A DNA stretch of 64,000 bases, taken from assembly GCA_031769625.1 (NCBI GenBank), contig JAUIMM010000211.1:10001001-10065000 (forward strand). Reading direction: 5' to 3'. Each line of letters starts with the position of its first letter. Within the stretch, counting starts at the first letter, position 1. The position numbers were made by a program, and so were the translations under genes. Shown here in pieces: positions 45,441 to 56,069 of this stretch. The notes under the pieces were generated by a model. That model had not been told where the DNA came from and ran no database searches. It saw only the letters and a list, made by a program, of their open reading frames with translations. Source of the DNA: Taudactylus pleione (taxonomy: Eukaryota > Chordata > Amphibia > Anura > Myobatrachidae).

Positions 45441-45596
45441 AGAGGTCTGTTTACATCCTCTAATTAATACCTGGCGGCAAGTGGGAGGCTGTTCTAGGGA
45501 CCCGGTCCCTCATTGCAGAATGCCTTCCACCCTACCTGGCGCCATATTTCCAAACACCAGGAGCAAAAGGAGTGCGCTGCAAGCGTAACGCTCTGA

Positions 45597-45999
45597 GGGC
45601 CTGATTCAGGGACGGAAGCTAATGCGATTGCAACTGCGTTTTCACACGCAATGCAGCTGTGCAATTATGCTAATGTTAGCAAAGATCACCTGAGCATAAA
45701 GATGTCCACTGTTTGCCTTCTCACCTGCGTGCGACAACGCATACCTACGTAAACATCAGTAACGTCGAAGCACATCGGCGGCCATCTTACCCTTGGTTCC
45801 GATGGTTCTCAGTGTTACCGATGTTTCCGCTGTCTTGCGGACTACTCAGGCTTTGAGTAAAGGGAAGTGGGCGGCGTTGTGTAGTGCTGGGCGCCTGCAT
45901 CTTACGCTGTGGTTGCTGTGCGTATGCATTGATTAGCATATATTCGCAGCGGCCGAGTGCGTGCGTCCGCACACTTGCGTTCCTTGCTGAATCAGGCCC
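45597..45999. mobile_element. TIR element, GGCCTGATTCAG-end family (type 3 interior)
   Basis: 403 bp with ends GGGCCTGATTCAGG and GCTGAATCAGGCCC. Flanks TGA and TCA match in 2 of 3. The ATGCTAAT and GTAACGTCG/CGATGTTTCC-type interior matches 42718-43275 in part. Non-coding. Confidence 0.75.
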
Positions 46000-46880
46000 T
46001 CAGTGGGCGGGGTCGGCACAGGGTGCTGATGGGCCCAGTTACAGCCCAGGATAGAGGATAAAAAACAGTTTTTAAAATAACAAAGAACCTCGTGTCCCCT
46101 TCTCATTTTTTTAATAGAATTTGCCAAGAGAAAGTATCATACTACACAATCCATACAGCGCAGTATATAAAACAAAACCAAACGCGGCATATCTTTCTGT
46201 ACGTCTGTGCGTTTTTTTTACATTTTGTTCCATTTGTCCTGAGAAGTAAAAATAAAATAAATTATTTGAAGCCAGATGAATTGGCTGTAAAGCCAACGTT
46301 TTCATTATAAAAAGAAAATGAATATTATTCCAGATGGATGAAAAGTTCTGTCAACTCAATCCCCTTGGATGGCAGATAGCTGTAAAATGATATTGGCTTT
46401 GAATTTGTCAGTAAAACGTTGTACCAGACATCGGGGCTTGGAGGGGTTTGTACTTCTGAAGCAGAGGAATACTTTTTTTTTTTGAGGCACGGTTCTTAAA
46501 CAAAGTTAAGGAAAACTTGGCTGAGCGGTATTTTTTTTCTTAAAGGCCACATTAAAGTAGTTTTAGGGTCCAAAGTTTGTAAATGTACCCATTAAATATG
46601 TTTCCAGGCCGCTATTGCGTTTCATACAGTGGAAGACAAACCAATAAAGATGGGCTGGATTGTGTAGGGAAATATTGGGAACTGCCATAAATTCTAGTGG
46701 TGGTTCCAAATGTTACAGCTGTCTGGAAACATAATACAGGACTTGTTGGTTACATGGTGGCACTGAGCGAACAGTCCTGCTCCGACTGCAAACCTTAATG
46801 GTAATGTCCAGTAGAATTTTGTAATAATAATTTGTAATGTTCCTGTGTCTAAGCACCGTTTATTGAGGCGAGGTTGAGAA
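46000..46880. other. No gene recognised
   Basis: AT-rich non-coding DNA without supported features. Confidence 0.5.
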
Positions 46881-46883
46881 TAA

Positions 46884-47058
46884 GGGGTAAATTTAATAAA
46901 GAGAGAGTTTTTAGAAGTGGAGTTGTTGCCCATAGCAACCAATCAGATTCTACTTTACATTTTACTAGAACTTTCTAGAAGATAATATCTAGAATCACAT
47001 TGGTTGCTATGGGCAACATCTCCACTTCTAAAAACTCTCACTTTAGTAAATATACCCC
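46884..47058. mobile_element. Hairpin MITE (CCATAGCAACC family) with TAA duplication
   Basis: 175 bp, GGGGTAAATTTAATAAAG to CTTTAGTAAATATACCCC, flanked by TAA at 46881-46883 and 47059-47061. TTTTTAGAAGTGGAG and GTTGCCCATAGCAACCAATC are mirrored by their complements, giving an almost perfect fold-back. The TAA target supports a PIF/Harbinger origin for this MITE family. Confidence 0.85.
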
Positions 47059-47116
47059 TAAGTGATGGGAACCGAGTATGTAAAATGTCCCTCTGAAGCT
47101 CCAGAAAAAAAACTCT

Positions 47117-47301
47117 GGGGGAGATGAATCAAGCAGTGTAGACTGGAGATGTGGACCAGCTGAGAACTTACCCATAGCAACCAATCAGATTCTACTTAAC
47201 ATATAACTAGCACCTTCTAGAAGATAAGACTATAATCTGATTGGTTGCTATGGGCAACATCTCCACTTTTAAAATCTTTTAACTTTTTGTTAATATACCC
47301 C
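47117..47301. mobile_element. Hairpin MITE (CCATAGCAACC family), hybrid ends
   Basis: The left end is GGGGGAGATGAATCAAGC but the right end is TTAATATACCCC, so the two ends come from different subtypes. The flanking sequence (TAAGTGATGGGA...AATGTCCCTC) is repeated on both sides, which suggests a recombinant product of a tandem duplication. Confidence 0.7.
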
Positions 47302-47533
47302 TAAGTGATGGGAGTAGTGATGTAAAATGTCCCTCCGAAGCCCCGGAAAAAAAAACACTCTGGGGGAGATGTATCAAGCAGTGTAGACTGCTGAAGTGGA
47401 CCAGCGGAGAACTTACCCATAGCAACCAATCAGCTTTGAGGTAGCATTTATGCAGTACGTTCCATAAAATGATTGATTGCTAAGTGCAACTTCTTGATTG
47501 GTCCACTTCTCCACCCTTTATACTGCTTGATAT

Positions 47534-49503
47534 TAGAGATGAGCAGTTCGGATTCTGTGGAATCCGAACCGCTCCGAACATTGGGGATCCGAGTCCACCC
47601 GAACCCTGTTCGGGTGTTCACCGCCTGACTCAGATCCCCGTTCGGGGCCGAACGGCGGCCGCCTGATGTCGGATTCTCACTAGAGAATCCGACATCAGGT
47701 CTCCTCGCGTGTAGGGCAGAGCGCAGTGATAGCGCTCTGCCCTACACAGACACAGACACACAGCCGCCAGCGGCAGCTGTGTGTTTGTTACAGCAGCCAA
47801 TGAGAGTCACACAGACTCTCATTGGCTGCTGCACGGAGGGAGCCGGCTGGAGCTCACACATGAGCTCCGTCTTCCGGCTCCCTCCTCAGCGTGTGACAGA
47901 GCGGACGGCGCGGGAGCGGGGATACAGGTAAGTTTTTATTTTTTATTTGTGCAAGGGCCGGGGGCACTACTGGGGGGGTCTGCACTACTGGGGGGGTCTG
48001 CTACTGGGGGGGGCTATACTACTGGGGGGGCCATACTACAGAGGGGCCTGCTACTGGGCCGGGGGCTATACTACTGGGGGGGGTCTGCACTACTGGGGGG
48101 GGTCTGCTACTGGGGGGGGCTATACTACTGGGGGGCCATACTACAGAGGGGCCTGCTACTGGGGGGGGCTATACTACTGCGGGGGGTCTGCTACTGGGGG
48201 GGCCATACTACTGAGGGGGATCTGCACTACTGGGGGGGTCTGCTACTGGGGGGGGCTATACTACTGGGGGGGCCATACTACAGAGGGGCCTGCTACTGGG
48301 GGGGGCTATACTACTGGGGGGGGCTGCACTACTGGGGGGGGTCTACTACTGGGGGGCTATACTACTGGGGGGGCCATACTACAGAGGGGCCTGCTACTGG
48401 GGGGCTATACTACTGGGGGGGGTCTGCTACTGGGGGGGCCATACTACTGAGGGGCCTGCTACTGGGGGGGGCCATACTACTGGGGGGGCTTACTACTACT
48501 GGGGGGGGGCTGCTACTGGGGCAGCCTACTACAGGGGGGGCCATACTACAGGGGGGGCTACTACTGGGGCAGCCTACTACTGGGGGAGGCCTGCTACTGG
48601 GGCAGCCTACTACTGGGGGGGCCATACTACTAGGGGGGCCATACTACTGGGGGGGCATACTACTGGGTGGCATGCTAATGGGGGGCATACTACTGGGGGG
48701 GCCTGCTAATGGGGGGCATACTACTGGGTGGCATGCTAATGGGGGGCATACTACTGGGGGGGCCTGCTAATGGGGGGCATACTACTGGGGGGCATTCTAC
48801 TGGGGGCACTGCATAGTGGACCCTACTACTAAGGGGACTGCATAGGGGGCACCACTGCTGGGGGACATTGTGTAAGGGACACCGCTACTGTGGGCATTGT
48901 GTAAAAGGGTCACTACTGTGGGCATTGTGTAAAAGGGGCACTACTGTGTGTCGTAACATAAATAAGAGACACTACTTTATGGTGTAATGTGAATCAGGCC
49001 CTATGTGCGGTGTAATGCTAATAAGATTGTGCACTGTGACTCCTAGGGCCGTAGCACACTTTGTAAACAAGTACTGTGACTCTGCTGGCCGTACCCCACT
49101 GGGTGGGTGCACTACTTTTCATTTCTGCCACTGCTGTGTGGCAATGTGTCATAGATGTGCTTTATACTGTGGTGTCTGTGTCGTTGTGCCGCTGCTTTGT
49201 CGCTTAGTAACCAGTCAGCTCACTGCAACCTTTGGCCAATAATGTTGAAAACAATATTATAAGCTGTGATATGGTCTAAATTGACTGGAAATTAATGTTA
49301 TTGAGGTTAATAATACTCTAGGAAGAAAAAAAAAAGACCAATTTATGTGATTTTAGCTTTTTTTGTCAATTTTTGTAAAAAAATCCAAATCCAAATCCAA
49401 AGCCAGTCACCGCAGTTTGGCAAATCCAAATCCAAATCCAAAGCCGGACGACGAATTAGAACCAAATCCAAATCCGGCAAAAATGGTCCGGCGCACATCC
49501 CTA
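47534..49503 (+). mobile_element. Non-autonomous hAT element related to copies A/B, with minisatellite interior
   Basis: 1970 bp flanked by a perfect 8-bp duplication, CTTGATAT (47526-47533, 49504-49511), again nTnnnnAn. The 5' end TAGAGATGAGCAGTTCGGAT and following GAATCCGAACCG and GGGGATCCGAGTCC words parallel the A/B 5' end. The 3' region (TTATTGAGGTTAATAATA, GTGATTTTAGCT, ATCCAAATCC repeats, CCGGCGCACATCCCTA) parallels the A/B 3' end. Transposase is absent and the middle is a G-rich minisatellite. It may be mobilised by an A/B-type transposase (inference). Confidence 0.9.
47968..48830. repeat. G-rich minisatellite (CTACTGGGGGGG type)
   Basis: Units of roughly 12-20 bp built from CTACTGGGGGGG plus TATA, CATA, TCTG or CCTG spacers, more than forty in a row. 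Runs of six to nine G recur at short spacing, so the G-rich strand has strong G-quadruplex potential (inference). The Gly-rich open frames reading through it are an artefact of unit length. Confidence 0.9.
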
Positions 49504-49578
49504 CTTGATATATATCCCCCTCCAGCTCAGGAGTCCATTCAGAGATAACATGTTGGTCAACTCAAGTATAGTGATATA

Positions 49579-50805
49579 CAGAGGCGGGCTGGGCCGGGGG
49601 GCAGGGTGCCATGTGCCCCCGGGCCGCGGCGTCATGCGGGCCGCCGTCAGTCTGTCACTGTGACACAGACTGCACCGCGTGTGTAGCGCTGACCGGACGA
49701 GTTCGGTCAGCGCTACACAAATGACAAACACACAGCCGCCAGCTCCGGCACCTGTGTGTTTGTTGTGATCAGCAGCCAATGAGTCTGACAGACTCTCATT
49801 GGCTGCTGCTCCCACTGCCAGAGCCGCTCCATCTTCCAGCTCCCGCAGTGGGTAATGGGAGTGACGCGTCACTCCCATAATGCAAAGCGGCAGACGGAGG
49901 AGCTGATCTCGGCGGCGGGACCAGGAGCAGGAGCGGGTGTCAGTTAAGTGGTTTTTTTTTTCATATTATGTGTGTCTACTGTGGGGGGTCTGGCACTATA
50001 AGGAGGAGACCACTACTGGGGGCACTACAAAGGGGGGGACTACTACTACTGGGGGCGCTACAAGGGGGGGACTACTACTACTGGGGGCACTACAAGGGGG
50101 GGACTACTACTACTGGGGGCACTACAAGGGGGGGACTACTACTACTGGGGGCACTACAAAGGGGGGGACTACTACTACTGGGGGCGCTACAAGGGGGGGA
50201 CTACTACTACTGGGGGCACTACAATGGGGGGACTACTACTACTGGGGGCACTACGGGGGGGGGCTACTACTACTGGGGACACTACAAGGGGGGACTACTA
50301 CTGCTGGGGGCACTACAAGGGGGGGACTACTACTGGGGCACTACAAGGGGGGTACTACTACTGGGGGGGGACTACTACTAGGGGCACTACAAGGGGACTA
50401 CTACTAGGGGCATTGCATAGGGGGGAGGGGACTACTGCTAGGGGCACTACATAGGGGGGAGGGGATTACCACTGGGGGCACTGCATCGAGGGACCACTGC
50501 TGGGGGCTCTATATAAAGGGCAATAGTGGGGGTACTGCATAGGGGGAAGACTACAACTGGGGTCACTATTTAAGGGGCACTGCATAAGGGTTACCACTAC
50601 TGGGGGCACTATATAAGGGGCTTACTACTGGGGGCACAAAGGGCACTGCATAGGGGGGATCACTACTGGGGGCACTACTCGAGGCCTGTAAAAAGGGTGT
50701 TCTTTCGGGCACGTTCTTTCGGGCACCCTGGCTACACGCTACTCCTCTGCCAGGGCCGCCTGCATGCATTTGCCCCCCAGGCTAAAAGTTGCCAGCCAGC
50801 CCCTG
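49579..50805. mobile_element. Non-autonomous hAT element with second G-rich minisatellite
   Basis: 1227 bp flanked by a perfect 8-bp duplication, GTGATATA (49571-49578, 50806-50813). Starts CAGAGGCGGGCTGGGCCG and ends GCCAGCCAGCCCCTG, imperfectly inverted. It shares CACACAGCCGCCAGC...TTTGTT...CAGCAGCCAATGAG with the element at 47534, although the ends differ. No transposase. Confidence 0.88.
49990..50690. repeat. G-rich minisatellite (ACTACTGGGGGCACTACAAGG type)
   Basis: A unit of about 30 bp, CTACTACTACTGGGGGCACT then ACAAGGGGGGGA, repeats near-perfectly from 50030 to 50400 and more loosely to 50690. Like the array in 47534, it lies in the middle of a hAT element. Confidence 0.9.
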
Positions 50806-51029
50806 GTGATATAGATGTAGCCCTGGTCTGGCGTTTGTCCGAAGCTATAAGGAGAAGAAAGGGAGCCTGATTTGCACCAGTGAGCACTCCTGAATGGGTC
50901 CCAAATTGCCGGCAAAAGTCTGGGGTAAGAAAAGATATTCTGACACAGGGTGGTCCCCAAAGTGGAACTAAAGGTCAACTTGATTATATATTCTGGTCTT
51001 CGCAAGCCGATGTCTCATAATGGGACCTA

Positions 51030-51153
51030 AAATATACAATACGTATACTCAATAAAATGTAATAATACTCTATACTTTATGCTCTATAAAATGTAATAAT
51101 ACTCTATACTCTATAAAATGTAATAATACGCTATAAAATGTAATAATACGCTA
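51030..51153. repeat. CTCTATA/AAAATGTAATAATA minisatellite, left part
   Basis: Units of about 20-35 bp containing TCTATAAAATGTAATAATAC. The array continues at 51313-51427 and 51784-51815 and is interrupted by two hAT-type MITEs. Confidence 0.85.
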
Positions 51154-51312
51154 TACCAGTGTTGGCTAACCTTGACACTCCAGCTGTTGTGGAACTATAT
51201 ATCCCAGCATGCCCTGCCACAGTTTTAGCATGCCCTAATAGCAAAACTGTAGCAGTGCATGCTGGGTTATGTAGTTCCATAACAGCTGGAGTGTCAAGGT
51301 TAGCCAACACTG
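51154..51312. mobile_element. hAT-type hairpin MITE (CAGTGTTGGCTAACC ends)
   Basis: 159 bp, nearly perfect fold-back. CAGTGTTGGCTAACCTTGAC is exactly complemented by GTCAAGGTTAGCCAACACTG. Flanked by CGCTATAC (51146-51153) and CTCTATAC (51313-51320), 7 of 8. A diverged relative lies at 54961-55120. Confidence 0.9.
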
Positions 51313-51427
51313 CTCTATACTGTACTTTATACTCTATAAAGTGTAATAATACTCTATAGTTTATACTCTATAAAGTGTAATAATACTCTATACTTTATAA
51401 TCTATAAAATGTAATAATACTCTATAC
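51313..51427. repeat. CTCTATA minisatellite, middle part
   Basis: Tandem units with ACTTTATACTCTATAAA and GTGTAATAATACTCTATA between the two MITE insertions. Confidence 0.85.
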
Positions 51428-51783
51428 CAGTGGCGTATATATAATGAGTGCAGGGTGTGCAGGGCACCGCACACCCTGCACCCATATTATACTTACCTCT
51501 CCGGAGTCCCACGTCGGCGCAGGTGTCTGCGCTTTAAAAAACGTCTGGAAAATGGCCGCCACATGTGCAATACAGGGAAAATGGGTGCCGCAGCCATTTT
51601 CCCGGTGACCTGTGCATGCGCTATAGAGTCTGAGCACACTCTAGTGCCCAGAGTCTATAGCTGCGGCGCTGGCCGCACACCGCTCAATGGCACCGCTTAA
51701 TGGGCTGCCGGCCGCTGGACAGAGAGGAGGGGGCCCGTGACGGAGACTGCACATGGGCCGCCTCCTCTCTAGAAACGCCCCTG
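51428..51783. mobile_element. hAT-type MITE (CAGGGGCGT family, reverse orientation)
   Basis: 356 bp flanked by a perfect 8-bp duplication, CTCTATAC (51420-51427, 51784-51791), taken from the minisatellite. Ends CAGTGGCGTATATATAATG and TAGAAACGCCCCTG. Interior matches 36341 and 59510, including CACGTCGG and GGAAAATGGC hairpin segments. Confidence 0.9.
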
Positions 51784-51872
51784 CTCTATACTTTATACTC
51801 TATAAAGTGTAAGAAAATCAGCCCTATGGAATGGGGCCTCAGTACTCTTAAATCACAGTCCTATTTATCATG

Positions 51873-52125
51873 GCGGTATCTATAATGGGCGCAGGGCCTG
51901 TGATGCATGCTGGCCCATGGGTCCAGGCCAGCCCACACTCTACACCCTGTGCCCATAGACTATACATACCTGTTCGCCAAGCGCCGCTCCATATCTTCCT
52001 GGATATCTATGAAGCAGATAAATAATCAGCGGGAAAATGGCGCCGACCTGAGTCTACTCGTAGTATGCTCATGTGAGAGAGTGTGGGCTCACAGCGAGAC
52101 TGCTTACGGGCCCCCTGCTTTCTTG
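51873..52125. mobile_element. Partial hAT-type MITE (CAGGGGCGT family)
   Basis: GGCGGTATCTATAATGGGCG and GGGCCCCCTGCTTTC bracket a diverged copy of the same family. The termini and duplication are not recognisable. Confidence 0.55.
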
Positions 52126-52837
52126 AACCACCCACAATTGGTTCATCCAGATTCACAGAGTGATCTGTAAAGAGAGTAGTAGACAAAATGGTGCCCTCCA
52201 TGTATGAGGTACGCATGTCTGTGTGCACAGAGGGGCAAATGCAATTGAAATGCCCGGTCTCACAAATGTAATAAAAATGTATTGGGCATTCTTTGTCAGG
52301 GCTGGTTGGTGACAGTGGAATGGGCCGCCTTATGGGGGCGTGTTTTGGGAGTTTCACAGGCGTGTCACTAAACTGGTTGCAAACTGAGATGAATAATTGC
52401 TCACATACTCTGACGGAAAGGCTGCACCTAGCATGGAGCTGGCGCATGTTTCCACGGTGCGGCCATTGCTTGCGTCTAAAAGCCCACCGAGCGGTATTAA
52501 AGCACCTAAAGATGGTGTAAGTGGGCGCCTCAGTCCTTGCAGATGCTGACAGATGGATGTACACCAGGGAGGGGTTATAGTGCTATTTGAATAAAGTCGC
52601 AGAAGAAATAACGGCAAAAACTCGCACACGGGCGCTGCAGCATCTAACCCGGATTCCGGCCTATGGTACGATGGCATTCACAATGTGATTGATTGAAACT
52701 GCGCAGTGGACATTTAATACACCAGTGCCTGACAGTGCTATCCAAGTGCCGAAAGACCGATTAGGAAATAGAGCAATCTCCTATCCAATATTGTTTGTTT
52801 ATTTCTAAAAAACAAAATGTATAAATGGGATACAGTC
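52126..52837. other. No gene recognised
   Basis: Non-coding. Frames on the minus strand near 52007-52677 overlap one another and have no recognisable domain. Confidence 0.5.
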
Positions 52838-53198
52838 AATATCCCAACACAGGGCATGCCGGGCTTAGAATACCAATGCCGGGTTCGCAACACCTGTCAG
52901 AATCCCGGTTCTGGCATCCAGACCTCCTGCATCCCAAAGGTAAGTAGCACTAGGGGAGGGTTAGGGTTAGGCACTAAGGGGGAGGGTTAGGTTTAGGGTG
53001 CAAGGAGTGAGAGGTTAGGTTTAAGCACTAGAGGGGGGAAGTTAGGTTTAAGCACCGGAGAGGGAGGATTAGGGTGCGGGGAGAGGGGGAGGTTTATGAT
53101 ACCAACCAACAGGTGCCGGTGTCCTAACCCTGTTGGGATGCCAGCTCTCGGGATTTTGACTGCCAGGATCCCGTGCGCGGGCATCCCATACCCAACCC
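52838..53198. mobile_element. TTAGGG-core TIR-like element
   Basis: ATGCCGGG...CAGAATCCCGG at the left and CTCGGGATTTTGACTGCC...GGCATCCCATACCC at the right flank a core of GGGTTAGGGTTAGGCACTA and GGTTAGGTTTAGGGTGC words (about 52955-53095). Non-coding. Confidence 0.7.
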
Positions 53199-53322
53199 GT
53201 ATAAATAACTAGTAAGCAAAATTCTTCCTAAATACATACAATAATGTGTATATCTTCAAAACCAAATTGTTGGCTAAAATGAATTACAGCAAGGATGAAA
53301 ATACAATACAATACCCCCAGAA

Positions 53323-53323
<1 letters not shown>

Positions 53324-53356
<33 letters not shown>
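53324..53356. repeat. (TAA)n microsatellite
   Basis: About eleven perfect AAT/TAA triplets. Confidence 0.95.
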
Positions 53357-53743
53357 TTTCGTCTTTCCTGATGCAGCAGATAGAGGTCTGTGAAACGCTG
53401 GGTCTTTTTAGGCGAGTGGAGAAGTTGTTTCCTTCTAGAATGTAATATTCTTTATTATTTTATGTTCACTGGAGGGGCCTTCTTAACACTAAGTAACGCT
53501 AATCTCTCTGGACATTTGCACCAACAGTACTGTCATTTTCTGGAGTTTTCTGTTTTATCTTCTTTGGGGGCTGTTTGCTTTCTTTTTTTTATGTTGCCCT
53601 CTGTTCACTAATAGAGTGGGGGTAGGTGAATCTCCTGGTTCTTACCTTTGGATCAATATCTGTCAGGCTAGCTCACTCCTCCTTATCCCAGGCATCCATG
53701 GGTATATAATCAGGTGTCCCTGCCCATGAAGTGGTATACATCC

Positions 53744-54290
53744 AGAGTATCAATACCAGAATGTCAACATAATCCGAATGTTGACAAGAGATAACGTCGA
53801 CATTGTGAATGTCAAAAATAGAATGTTGACAGACAATTTGTAAATGATTGTAGGGTTAAGGTTAGGCCTACAGATGTGTCCTTTTCCATCGTTGACGACG
53901 ACGCGGTAAACGTGCGCATGCATCACGCCATGCGATTTGCCACTCACTTGTGCGGCACAGTACGCCATGCTGCGGCAGCATTCGCACCATGCCATCCAAT
54001 GGATCATGGTTGCGAACACAGCGCATGTGCCCTCTAGCCCACATGTGTGCCGCAATTTGCCGCAGCAGCAGCAAGGATGCAAGAGGACACATCTGTATGG
54101 TTAGGGTTAGGCCTAGGGTTACACTGCTATTAGGGTTATGTTTAGCGTTAGGGTTAGGGATACTCACCTCTCCAATGCAAATCCGTATGGTCAACATTTT
54201 GACTGTCGACATTCACAATGTCGACATTCGCCATAGTCAGCCTCCCGTCCATTTCGACATCCTGAACGTCAACATTCTGTACCATACACT
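53744..54290. mobile_element. Long inverted-repeat element with short TTAGGG core
   Basis: ATACCAGAATGTCAACAT at the left and ACGTCAACATTCTGTACCAT at the right are complementary, with many GTTGAC/GTCGAC words mirrored in the arms. The middle holds GGTTAGGGTTAGGCCTAGGG and a GCACATG/CATGTGC-rich insert (about 53875-54100) of its own. Confidence 0.7.
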
Positions 54291-54960
54291 ATGAAGGTTT
54301 ATAATTTTATTTAACTAGCGCATTTCTCCTGAAGGACTTCAGGACTCCGGGCGCTTTACAGGTACTACCTGCACATTTACTTATGGCTTAATTGCCTTAA
54401 TTATGGCTTAAATGTTCTTCTTGGATAGGTCTGAGAAGTACTCTCTGTCAGGCTTCACCCAACCTGCCAATTGTGATGTAACATGCTTACAGTAATGTGG
54501 TCACAGCAGAGGAGAGCCTTCAACAGTAGGAACCTGCTTCGTAACTAAAGATTCAGGTTTCTGGACAGGATATACCCTGTGGCAGTATCACCAAAGATGG
54601 TGATAGTGAGCCATGGATTCTGTGTGGGGCTGGAGGGATCCGCCCACACAGGGAAGAAAAGCCAGGTGTGAGCTCACCTAATTGCTGCCCTTTTCACAGA
54701 GCCCAGGGAGGGCTGGAGCAGTCAGACAGTCCAGGTGGGACTGCAATTGGAGACCAGTGTGTGCTGGGAAGCCACTGGTGGCTAGGAATCGGGGATTCAG
54801 ACCTACATGAGGTAGGGAGAACTCTAAACCTCTAAATTACTGAGACTGCAACTGTGAGGCTGTGGCATTCAGCCAGCTAAAGACCAGGCCGAAGCCGTGT
54901 TAACCTGTAGGTAGCAGGACAGCTTATCATTAAGAAGCCAGAGGCCAAGTCAGGCCAGGC
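54291..54960. other. No gene recognised
   Basis: Non-coding. No repeat with defined ends was seen. Confidence 0.45.
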
Positions 54961-55120
54961 TAACTATCCCAGTGTTACTCTGCAGCTGTTGCTGAACTAC
55001 ACATCCCCAGCAGGTCTTGCAACAGTTTAAGCGTAGCCAAATAGCAAAACTGTGGCAGGGCATGCTGGGAGGTGTGGTTCTACAACATCTGGTGGGTCGC
55101 TTATTGCCCACTCCTAGTTT
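54961..55120. mobile_element. Diverged hairpin element related to 51154
   Basis: GCAGCTGTTGCTGAACTACA, AGCAAAACTGTGGCAGGGCA and TGCTGGGAGGTGTGGTTCTA follow in the same order as in 51154-51312 but are strongly diverged. The ends are not exact. Confidence 0.6.
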
Positions 55121-56069
55121 AAAACCATCAACCATCGATGGCGGACCTGACGATAGTCATCACTATGCAAATCCCCCACTATGCCATCCCCCTTGCTTCT
55201 TCCACTAGAGAGATGTACAAAACATAGCAGGATCAAAACATCACAAACAGCCCTAGAAGAGTCTGGACTTCAACACCAGTCTCTAGAGGTTGAATAACCC
55301 TAATACTCCTCAGGTAGCTTCTTTCAAAGCCCCAGGATCCTGATGGATTTGGTCTTCATGTGGGGTGTGTATTTGACACACCGGGATTGGGAATAGATTC
55401 ATAATGGGCTGGCCGGGTTGTTTCTCTTACAATGTATCATACTGTATGACACACATTTTAAACACAAGATATTCTAAGAATCAAACTAATGTTCAACGTG
55501 GAAATAACATAGCACCGGACTATGAGGCTGATTCAGCAGTGCACGCAAATGCAATGCTGAACGCAGATTCCTGATTTTCGGGAGTCTGCACATGCGCAGG
55601 ACCCATTCTGTGAGTGAGGCATTTAAGGGGCAGTGTGGGGGCAGGGGCAGCCAGCTTTCCCGGAAACGGGGAACGTGTCTGCCCTGTTTTCCGGGAGTGT
55701 CAAAGTCAGGGACTACATCGACAGACGCAGTTTCCTGGTCTTGCAAGCCGGCCAGCCTGAGTAAGCTGAGGCTTACTCAGCTGGCTGGCGGCCTGGCGCT
55801 GTCCACCATCGCGACCTCGATCACAGTGCTGGGATTCCAAATGCAGCAGGGGGGCTTGCTTACACTGAGAGACCCGCTTGCTGTGTTGAAAAAGCGGCGT
55901 GGATAGAGGTCTTTTTCCGGTACTTAATGTAGAAGTATCTTTCGGCAGACTGGAGACAGAAAGGTGGTGGGCAGCAGCGCGTTTCGTCCACATCTGTGGA
56001 CTTTCAAGTTTCATGTTTATTTATGTAGCTTTGTAGGACATCTTTCCCTGTAATTATTGCTTCACACGG
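55121..56069. other. No gene recognised
   Basis: Non-coding. GAGGCTGATTCAGCAGTGCA at 55526 resembles an end of the GATTCAG family, but no partner end is apparent. A CATCGATGG word cluster at about 55125 may be a remnant of the hAT MITE seen at 2088. Confidence 0.4.

Larger units (their letters stand above)
47362..49520. mobile_element. Hairpin MITE (CCATAGCAACC family) split by a hAT element
   Basis: The left and middle parts are at 47362-47533 (GGGGGAGATGTATCAAGCAG onward). The right terminus, TATATCCCCC, resumes after the insertion at 49512-49520. The 1970-bp element at 47534 used CTTGATAT near its end as target. Confidence 0.8.

Noticed and set aside
47781..48770. 329-residue Gly/Tyr-rich frame, and similar frames at 47947-48450 and 49937-50407
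   Set aside because: They read through G-rich minisatellites in several frames at once; the composition follows the repeat, not a protein family.
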